A stretch of DNA of 64,000 nt from Aestuariispira ectoiniformans (GTDB taxonomy: Bacteria > Pseudomonadota > Alphaproteobacteria > UBA8366 > Aestuariispiraceae). The notes under the pieces are model-generated. The model saw only the letters and a list, made by a program, of their open reading frames with translations, searched no databases and had not been told where the DNA came from. A program made the translations under genes and the position numbers. The stretch is taken from contig NZ_CP062788.1 of the NCBI RefSeq assembly GCF_025136295.1, positions 1,054,001-1,118,000 on the forward strand, in the 5' to 3' direction. This document shows positions 57,633-64,000 of this stretch, in pieces; positions within the stretch are counted from its first letter, which is position 1; every line of letters begins with the position of its first letter.

Positions 57633-58463
57633 ATGATCGCCGCCCTTATCATCGTCTTCCGGGAAGTGCTTGAAGCAGCATTGGTCGTCAGCATCGTTTT
57701 GGCCGCGACCGGTGGCGTTCCGGCCGCAAAGCGATGGGTCGGCCTGGGTGTCCTGTGTGGCATTGCGGGCTCGGCTGTGGTGGCTCAATTCGCAGGTGTC
57801 ATTGCGGACTCGCTGTCCGGTTACGGTCAGGAAATTTTCAACGCCTCGGTGTTGCTGTTGGCGGTATTCATGCTGGCCTGGCACAACGCCTGGATGGCCG
57901 TGCACGGGCGTGAGATTGCCCAGGAGATGCGCGCTGTCGGGAATGCTGTCCGTGAAGGCGGGCGTCCGCTTTATGCGCTGGCGGTGGTGGTCGGTCTGGC
58001 AGTCATGCGGGAAGGGTCGGAAACCGTTCTCTTCCTCTACGGTCTGGCGGCCTCCGATGGCGGTTTCGCCGATGCTGTGTCCGGCGGGGCCGCGGGGCTG
58101 GCGATCGGTGTGGCGGTTGGCGCGGCGCTTTATCTGGGGCTGCTGCGCATTCCGACCCGCCATCTGTTCAGCGTGACGTCCTGGATGATTACCCTGCTGG
58201 CCGCGGGCATGGCTGCCCAGTCCATGACCTTCCTGTCGGCGGCGGGGATCGTCGACCTGGGGTCGGTGCTGTGGGACAGTTCCGCCCTGCTCAGCGAAAA
58301 CAGCATTCCGGGCAAGATTCTGCACACCCTTGTCGGTTACATGGATCGGCCCACGGTTTTGCAGGTTGCCGTCTATTTAGGCGCGCTGGCCCTGATCTAC
58401 GGCGCAACGAAATTCGTCGCCGCCCGCCATCAGGCCGCCCAGCGCATGGCCTCGGCAGAGTAG
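57633..58463 (+). CDS. FTR1 family iron permease
   Basis: Inner-membrane iron permease of the EfeU/FTR1 type, 276 residues, about seven segments. Both REXXE iron motifs are present: REVLE at 10-14 and REGSE at 126-130. The upstream cupredoxin is its likely periplasmic partner. There is no efeB, so it is a two-gene iron system rather than a complete EfeUOB. Confidence 0.88.
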   Translation: MIAALIIVFREVLEAALVVSIVLAATGGVPAAKRWVGLGVLCGIAGSAVVAQFAGVIADSLSGYGQEIFNASVLLLAVFMLAWHNAWMAVHGREIAQEMRAVGNAVREGGRPLYALAVVVGLAVMREGSETVLFLYGLAASDGGFADAVSGGAAGLAIGVAVGAALYLGLLRIPTRHLFSVTSWMITLLAAGMAAQSMTFLSAAGIVDLGSVLWDSSALLSENSIPGKILHTLVGYMDRPTVLQVAVYLGALALIYGATKFVAARHQAAQRMASAE

Positions 58464-58470
58464 TCGGAGA

Positions 58471-58493
58471 CAGGCAGGAGGTCTTCCTGCCTG
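58471..58493. terminator. Convergent terminator hairpin
   Basis: CAGGCAGGA pairs with TCCTGCCTG around a five-base loop between the convergent FTR1 and COG0523 genes. There is no clear T-run. Confidence 0.5.
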
Positions 58494-58500
58494 CGCCTTC

Positions 58501-59592
58501 CTAGATATCGCTTTCCATAAACGACTGGAATAGCTGTTCCACCGGTTCCTGGCTGAGGTCCTTGGTGATCATGACGATGCGGCTGCGCCGGTCGTCGTCG
58601 GGCCAGGCCTCCAGCATTGTGGGCGGATGGAATACATGCTGAACCCCGTGGATAGCGACCGGACCTTTTGCCTCTTCGACATTCAGGATGCCTTTGATGC
58701 GTAACAGCCGCTCGCCCTGGGTGGCGATCAGGCTTTCGATCCAGTCGACGAAACGGTCCCAGACGATGGGCTGGTCATAGGTCAGGCAAAAGGCGCGGAT
58801 GCCGTCGCCATGACGGTTCACATCGTGAGGGTGATCATGGTGATGATGCCCGTGGCCGTGGTGATCGTGCTGGTGCCCATGCTCTTCGGCAAAGGCCTCT
58901 TCATGCAGCCATTTCGCCACATCGGCGGTTTTTTTCTCAGGGTCGAACAGGCCCAGCCCGAATAGCGCGCCTGCGGAGACCTCTCCGTTCAGCACGGGCA
59001 GGATCGGGGCTGCCGGGTTGTTGGCCTTCAGGCGTTCGGTCAGGGCCGCCACCTGTTCCGGCGTGGCGATATCGGTCTTGGTCAGCAGGATGCGGTCGGC
59101 AACTGCGGCCTGTTTGACGCTTTCCGGCTGATTGTCCAGTTGCGTCATGCCGTTGACGGCATCCACACAGACCAGCACGCCATCCAGACGATAGCGGTGG
59201 GATAGTACCGGATCGGTCATCAGCGTGTGCAGGATCGGGGCCGGATCGGCGAGGCCTGTGGTCTCGATCATCAGCCGTTCAAAGGCCGGAACCTCATTAT
59301 TGTAGCGTTCCTTGATCAGGCGGCGCAGGGTGGTGATCAGATCGCCCCGGATGGTACAGCACAGACAGCCGCTATCCATCACGATCATATCCTCGTCCGC
59401 CTTCTCGACCAGCATATGGTCCAGCCCGACCTCGCCGAATTCGTTGATGACGACGGCGGTCTTGTCCATATCCGGCTGGGTCAGGAGATGGCGCAGCAGG
59501 GTCGTTTTCCCGCTGCCCAGAAAACCGGTGAGGATGGTAACGGGCAGGGCGAGGGGTTCTTCGTCGGTCTGGCTCACGGCGCGGGCTCCCAT
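58501..59592 (-). CDS. COG0523 (CobW/ZigA-like) GTPase metallochaperone
   Basis: G3E-family GTPase that delivers metal, 363 residues. GFLGSGKTT (23-31) is the P-loop, GCLCC (75-79) the metal-binding motif, and LLTKTD the guanine-specificity site. A histidine-rich stretch (about 238-261, 12 or more His) lies between the GTPase and C-terminal domains and should bind zinc or cobalt. The client is unknown; it could be zinc (ZigA-type). Convergent with the iron permease. Confidence 0.88.
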   Translation of the reverse strand: MGARAVSQTDEEPLALPVTILTGFLGSGKTTLLRHLLTQPDMDKTAVVINEFGEVGLDHMLVEKADEDMIVMDSGCLCCTIRGDLITTLRRLIKERYNNEVPAFERLMIETTGLADPAPILHTLMTDPVLSHRYRLDGVLVCVDAVNGMTQLDNQPESVKQAAVADRILLTKTDIATPEQVAALTERLKANNPAAPILPVLNGEVSAGALFGLGLFDPEKKTADVAKWLHEEAFAEEHGHQHDHHGHGHHHHDHPHDVNRHGDGIRAFCLTYDQPIVWDRFVDWIESLIATQGERLLRIKGILNVEEAKGPVAIHGVQHVFHPPTMLEAWPDDDRRSRIVMITKDLSQEPVEQLFQSFMESDI

Positions 59593-59682
59593 GGCTGGCG
59601 GCGTTGATTTGTGTCAGGGCCGTTTATGCCGTCTCGCAGAAGGCTTGTCATCCCCCGGAAGGCGGCGCGGCAAAGGGCGGTA

Positions 59683-60597
59683 TCAGAAAATCGACAGGCC
59701 GGTTTTCGTGGTGAATAGCTCTAATGCCCTGGTCCCGACCAGCGAGTTGCCGGCCGCGTCCAGTTCCGGGGCCCAGACGGCGATTGAAAACTGACCCGGC
59801 AGAACCGCGACGATCCCGCCGCCAACCCCGCTTTTGGCGGGTAGGCCGACCGAATAGGCGAAGTTACCGACGGCATCGTACAGCCCGCAAGTCAGCATGA
59901 TCGCGTTGACCCGCTTGGCTTCCCGTTGGGTCAGCACCTGTCTGTTGGCAATCGGGGAATGACCGCCCAGGACCAGCGGTTGCACGGCACGCACCAGATC
60001 GAGGCAGTTCATGGTGATTGCACATTGCCGGAAATAGACGTCCAGCACGCTGTCCACGTCGCCGGTGATGTTGTTGAAACTGCGCAGCAGATTGGCAAGT
60101 GCGGCGTTGCGATAGCCATGTTCCCATTCCGACAGGGCCACTTCCTCGTCGACGCGGTTCTGGTCGTTGCCGGAAAGCTGGCGGACGAAATCCGCCACGC
60201 GGCGCGGGGCGTTGGCGCTGTGGCTGGCAATGACATCGGTGACGACAATGGCACCGGCATTGATGAAGGGATTGCGGGGAATGCCGTTTTCATATTCCAG
60301 CTGCACCAGCGAGTTAAACGCCGTGCCGGAGGGTTCCCGCCCCACACGCGTCCATAGGTCCTCGCCCATGATGTCCATCGCCAGCATCAGGCTGAACAGT
60401 TTGGAAATGCTCTGGATGGAAAAGGGTGTCTCTGCGCTGCCGACGGAATATTCCGTGCCGTCGGCCAGCCTCAAGGCCATGGCGAACTGGTCGGGGGATA
60501 CCCGCGCCAGGGCGGGGATATAGTCCGCAACTGCGCCCTTGCCGAAATAGGGCTGCACGTCTTCCTGAATTTCATCCAGGATCTTCTGAAAGTCCAT
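59683..60597 (-). CDS. glsA: Glutaminase
   Basis: Hydrolyses glutamine to glutamate and ammonia. The 304-residue enzyme has the beta-lactamase-like SXXK motif (S63 and K66 in SISKL), a second INAGAIVV segment, and KSGVGGGIVAVLPGQ near the end. The ATG at 60597 matches the family start; a longer frame begins at 60633. It lies 90 bases from the COG0523 start on the same strand. Confidence 0.93.
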   Translation of the reverse strand: MDFQKILDEIQEDVQPYFGKGAVADYIPALARVSPDQFAMALRLADGTEYSVGSAETPFSIQSISKLFSLMLAMDIMGEDLWTRVGREPSGTAFNSLVQLEYENGIPRNPFINAGAIVVTDVIASHSANAPRRVADFVRQLSGNDQNRVDEEVALSEWEHGYRNAALANLLRSFNNITGDVDSVLDVYFRQCAITMNCLDLVRAVQPLVLGGHSPIANRQVLTQREAKRVNAIMLTCGLYDAVGNFAYSVGLPAKSGVGGGIVAVLPGQFSIAVWAPELDAAGNSLVGTRALELFTTKTGLSIF

Positions 60598-60767
60598 TGT
60601 CGCGCCTTGCTTCTGGTCAGGGCCCGTCTGCATAGCTTCCTACGTGTGAAAGGGCAAGGGCGGTAATGGAGTGGGGCCGGTTGCCATCAAAGGTCAGACG
60701 CGTTAGCGTGTTTGTTGTGCGCTGCCGAAACGGCGCTGCAGCAAAATTAAAGGAAAGCGGGAAAAGA

Positions 60768-61241
60768 ATGGATATGTCCCATGCCCATCACGAGGAAATC
60801 ACCGGATATTTCCTCGAGGATCTGAAGGTAGGAATGTCGGCGGTTTTCGCCAAGACGATTACAGAGGCCGACATTGTCATGTTCTCAGGCGTGACCGGCG
60901 ACATGAACCCGGTGCATGTGAATGAAGACTATGCCAAAGACACCATGTTCAGGGGCCGTATCGCCCATGGCATGCTGACCGGCAGCCTGATTTCCACCGT
61001 CCTGGGTATGAAAATGCCGGGGCCGGGCTGTATCTATGTCAGCCAGAACCTGAAGTTCATCGCACCCGTTCGTGCCGGTGACACCGCCCAGGCGCGCGCG
61101 ATCATCACCGATATCGTCCCCGAGAAGAAGCGGATCGTCATGCGGACGACCGTGCATGTGGGCGGGACGACTGTCGTGACCGGCGAGGCGCAGATGATGG
61201 TTCGTTCCCGCGCGGAAGAGGAACTGAAGGAAAGCGCCTGA
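60768..61241 (+). CDS. MaoC-like dehydratase
   Basis: Hot-dog fold (R)-specific enoyl-CoA hydratase type, 157 residues. The active-site D45 and H50 lie in GDMNPVHVN, followed by RIAHGML, as in PhaJ-like hydratases. It likely hydrates short enoyl-CoAs in PHA or fatty acid metabolism. Start at 60768 or six bases later; both give the same domain. Confidence 0.88.
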   Translation: MDMSHAHHEEITGYFLEDLKVGMSAVFAKTITEADIVMFSGVTGDMNPVHVNEDYAKDTMFRGRIAHGMLTGSLISTVLGMKMPGPGCIYVSQNLKFIAPVRAGDTAQARAIITDIVPEKKRIVMRTTVHVGGTTVVTGEAQMMVRSRAEEELKESA

Positions 61242-61342
61242 CTTTTCCCCGATCAGTCGGTATAGGTAGCCTGAACCTTTGGCTGTCATGCGGAAGGTGC
61301 ATACTATGGAATGGGCAATAGTGACGAGAATGCGGGGACCGG

Positions 61343-62290
61343 ATGCAAATCGTCCGTGATCGGAAAAACATACCGTCGTCGGCCAAGGGCGGCGTGGTGG
61401 TTATCGGCAATTTCGACGGCGTTCATCGCGGCCATCAGGCCGTGATCGGGCAGGCCGCCGATCTGGCGGAGGCGGTCAAGGCGCCGTTGGTGGTGCTGAC
61501 GTTTGAGCCGCACCCGCGCAGCTATTTCCGCCCTGACGATACCCCTTTTCGTCTGACCCCGTTCCAGAACAAGGCCCATCACCTGGAAGCCCTCGACGTG
61601 GATGTTCTGGTCGCGCTCGATTTCGGTGCGGAACTGGCCGGGATGGAGGCTGAGGACTTTGTCCGGCAGATTCTGGTGGCCGGGCTGGATGCTGCCCATG
61701 TGGTTGTGGGCTATGACTTCTGTTTCGGCAAAGGCCGCACCGGCACGCCTGACAAACTGCGCGAATGGGGCGGATTTCCGGTAACGACCATCTCGCCTGT
61801 CGCCAGCGCTGATGAGGAGGTCTATTCCTCCACCCGCATCCGCGACTATCTGCGCACGGGCCGACCGGGTCTTGCCGCGGCCCTTCTTGGCCGCCCGTTC
61901 GAGATCGAGGGAGAGGTCAATACCGGACGCCAGCTTGGCCGAACCATCGGATTCCCGACTGCCAATGTGGGCCTGGACGATTATCTGCGCCCGCTCTACG
62001 GCGTCTATGCGGTGCGGCTGGGACTGGAGCAGGGGGACGGCCATGTGGGCTGGTATGACGCGATCGCCAATCTGGGCAATCGCCCGACGGTGGACGGTGT
62101 CCAGGAACAGTTGGAAGTCCATATTTTCGATTTTGACCAGGACCTTTACGGCAAGGTCGTACGTGTCGCCCTGATCGAATTCATTAGGCCCGAACAGAAA
62201 TTCGACGGGCTGGAGGCGTTGAAGGCGCAGATCGAGGAAGACTGCCATGTGGCGCGTCGCATCCTGCATACAAGGGCGGCGGGGGCGTGA
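61343..62290 (+). CDS. ribF: Riboflavin kinase/FAD synthetase RibF
   Basis: Bifunctional enzyme that makes FMN and FAD. The 315-residue protein has the N-terminal nucleotidyltransferase with GNFDGVHRGHQAV and the C-terminal kinase with GRTIGFPTANV. Upstream of ileS, the usual gene order ribF-ileS. Supplies flavin to the many flavoenzymes in the window. Confidence 0.95.
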   Translation: MQIVRDRKNIPSSAKGGVVVIGNFDGVHRGHQAVIGQAADLAEAVKAPLVVLTFEPHPRSYFRPDDTPFRLTPFQNKAHHLEALDVDVLVALDFGAELAGMEAEDFVRQILVAGLDAAHVVVGYDFCFGKGRTGTPDKLREWGGFPVTTISPVASADEEVYSSTRIRDYLRTGRPGLAAALLGRPFEIEGEVNTGRQLGRTIGFPTANVGLDDYLRPLYGVYAVRLGLEQGDGHVGWYDAIANLGNRPTVDGVQEQLEVHIFDFDQDLYGKVVRVALIEFIRPEQKFDGLEALKAQIEEDCHVARRILHTRAAGA

Positions 62291-62527
62291 TGCGACCGGA
62301 TCGCTGGCTGAATGCCTTGATTTTGCCTGTGGCGGAGCCTACATTCCCCGACATTATGCGGAATGGTTCCAAAATAGTGATTATTGCTGGTCGAATTATC
62401 GACCCGACCCCGCGTGGCTGATTGGCCCACGGGTGTCGGGAAAAAGGGCTGAGCGGACGCGGCCCGCAGCAGATAAAAATCCGTATTTCACGCGAAAACC
62501 GAACGTATTTTTCGAGAGCGTACAAGC

Positions 62528-64000
62528 ATGACTGTCGACTACAAAGACACAATCTTCCTGCCTAAAACAGACTTCCCGATGCGTGCCGGCCTGCCAAAGA
62601 AAGAGCCTGAGATCATCGCGCGCTGGGAAAAACAGGGATTGTGGGACCAGATCCGCAAGAACTCCGAGGGCCGTGACCTTTTCGTCCTGCATGACGGCCC
62701 GCCCTATGCCAACGGCCATCTGCATCTGGGCCATGCGCTGAACAAAATCCTGAAGGATATCATCAGCCGCAGCCAGCAGATGATGGGCAAAAGCTCGCTT
62801 TATGTGCCGGGCTGGGACTGCCACGGTCTGCCGATCGAATGGAAGATCGAGGAACAGTATCGCGCCAAGGGCCTGGACAAGGACGAGGTGCCGATCAACG
62901 AATTCCGTAAGGAATGCCGCAACTTCGCCGCCAAATGGATCGATGTGCAGCGCGAGGAATTCAAGCGTCTCGGCGTGATGGGTGACTGGGACAACCCCTA
63001 TATCACCATGGATTTCAAGGCCGAGGCGCAGATTGCCCGCGAGATCGGCAAATTCCTGATGAATGGCGGCCTCTACAAAGGCTCCAAGCCGGTCATGTGG
63101 TCGGTGGTCGAAAAGACCGCCCTGGCCGAAGCCGAAGTGGAATACAAAGAGCATAAATCCACGACGTTGTTCGTGCGCTTCCCCGTGACCAAGGCGGGCG
63201 ATGCACTGCTGGAAAACGCAGGCGTCGTGATCTGGACGACCACGCCCTGGACCATCCCGGCCAACCGGGCGATCGCATTCGGCGCGGATATCTCCTATGC
63301 CGTCTATGAAGTGGCCGAGGTCGAGGAAGGCTCCGCTGTTGCCGCCGGTGAGAAGCTTGTCATCGCCGATGACCTGGCGGAAGATCTGCGTCAGCGTTTC
63401 AAGGTGGCAAGCTGGACCCGTCTGGGTCAGGCAAAAGGCCTGGATCAGACCGTCTGCACGCATCCGCTGCATAAGGCTGATGATGGCTATACTTTCGACG
63501 TGCCGATGCTGGAAGGCGATTTTGTCACAACCGAACAGGGTTCCGGTTTCGTGCATATCGCGCCGGGCCACGGCATGGATGACTATCTGCTGGGCCTGAA
63601 ACACGGGATCGAAGCACAGCAGACAGTGGCCGAAGACGGCAGCTTCTATGACCATGTGCCGCTTTTCGCAGGCAAGGTGATCTATACGCCGGAAGGCAAG
63701 GTTGGCGACGCCAATGGCTCTGTCATCAAGGCGCTGGCGGAGGCGAGCAACATGCTGGCCAAGGAAAACATCCGCCACTCCTATCCGCATAGCTGGCGTT
63801 CCAAGGCCCCGCTGATCTTCCGCAATACCGCACAGTGGTTCATCTCCATGAGCCATAATGACCTGCGTGAAACCGCACTGCGCGAGATCGACAAGACGGC
63901 CTTCTACCCGGAACGCGGCCGCAAGCGTCTGCGCTCCATGATCGAAGGCCGCCCTGACTGGTGTGTGTCCCGTCAGCGCGCCTGGGGTGTGCCGATCCCG
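62528..64000 (+). CDS. ileS: Isoleucyl-tRNA synthetase, 5' part
   Basis: First 491 codons of ileS; the gene runs past the right edge. The class I HIGH-type motif is HLGH at residues 66-69, and PGWDCHGLPIEWKIEEQ is the usual IleRS segment. The editing domain starts at about residue 200 (TTTPWTIPANRAI). The KMSKS loop lies outside the window. ATG at 62528, with a 237-base gap after ribF that holds no recognised leader. Confidence 0.97.
   Translation, partial: MTVDYKDTIFLPKTDFPMRAGLPKKEPEIIARWEKQGLWDQIRKNSEGRDLFVLHDGPPYANGHLHLGHALNKILKDIISRSQQMMGKSSLYVPGWDCHGLPIEWKIEEQYRAKGLDKDEVPINEFRKECRNFAAKWIDVQREEFKRLGVMGDWDNPYITMDFKAEAQIAREIGKFLMNGGLYKGSKPVMWSVVEKTALAEAEVEYKEHKSTTLFVRFPVTKAGDALLENAGVVIWTTTPWTIPANRAIAFGADISYAVYEVAEVEEGSAVAAGEKLVIADDLAEDLRQRFKVASWTRLGQAKGLDQTVCTHPLHKADDGYTFDVPMLEGDFVTTEQGSGFVHIAPGHGMDDYLLGLKHGIEAQQTVAEDGSFYDHVPLFAGKVIYTPEGKVGDANGSVIKALAEASNMLAKENIRHSYPHSWRSKAPLIFRNTAQWFISMSHNDLRETALREIDKTAFYPERGRKRLRSMIEGRPDWCVSRQRAWGVPIP

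Noticed and set aside
62291-62527. Possible T-box or other leader before ileS
   Set aside because: No T-box sequence (AGGGTGGNACCGCG) or specifier stem is visible; I see only weak GC-rich hairpins.
62396-63856. 486-codon open frame on the minus strand
   Set aside because: Antisense to ileS, which has the HLGH motif and normal start.

Overview
The window is chromosomal DNA of a free-living Gram-negative alphaproteobacterium, probably a marine Rhodospirillales-like lineage. The evidence is the ispH-thrB-rnhA block, ETF-quinone oxidoreductase, Usg and PAS_5 family proteins, heterotetrameric sarcosine oxidase, many periplasmic solute-binding proteins and tandem CIRCE control of groESL. Base composition looks uniformly fairly GC-rich. 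I see no rRNA, tRNA, insertion sequence, prophage or CRISPR array. The genus cannot be fixed from the sequence alone.

Layout. 1-1.9 kb: queC-queD-queE (queuosine precursor) behind a preQ1-I-like riboswitch. 1.9-8.7 kb: an orphan solute-binding protein, moaB, a lytic transglycosylase, a PAS_5 protein, a family-4-like uracil-DNA glycosylase with altered cluster ligands, and ETF-QO. 8.7-15.3 kb: one long thiamin salvage operon behind a TPP riboswitch, thiM-thiE-thiD-(TRAP binding protein)-thiZ-thiX-thiY-tenA. 15.3-20.8 kb: a DUF302 protein and gcvT-gcvH-gcvP behind a tandem glycine riboswitch. 20.9-30.7 kb: a lipoprotein, a double CDGSH protein, ispH, thrB, rnhA, a ClC-CBS channel, a DUF2270 protein, dusA, another orphan binding protein, and tmpA-tmpB for trimethylaminoethylphosphonate. 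30.8-37.6 kb: trkH, clpB, a VTT-like membrane protein, and TetR/darcynin-like and GbsR/MarR genes. 37.7-42.8 kb: a Mut7-C protein, a KAS II-like synthase and a MarR gene sharing an operator motif, usg, and groES-groEL. 43-46.3 kb: binding protein, DJ-1/PfpI, RHH protein, then an MCP-like signalling protein and an ODP-like diiron MBL protein behind an FNR-type box. 46.3-53.1 kb: a GbdR-like regulator and soxBDAG. 53-64 kb: an unrecognised 617-residue membrane protein, a fourth binding protein, an EamA exporter, a cupredoxin plus FTR1 iron permease, a COG0523 GTPase, glsA, a MaoC dehydratase, ribF and the 5' part of ileS.

How the parts connect. TmpA/TmpB would turn 2-trimethylaminoethylphosphonate into glycine betaine plus phosphate. 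The GbdR-like regulator and SoxBDAG handle the lower betaine route (sarcosine to glycine plus methylene-THF), and the glycine-inducible GcvTHP consumes the glycine. The two demethylation steps from betaine to sarcosine are not encoded here. The most interesting candidates for new biology are the FNR-boxed MCP-like/ODP pair, which looks like an oxygen- or redox-sensing chemotaxis input, and the TRAP-type binding protein inside the thiamin salvage operon.
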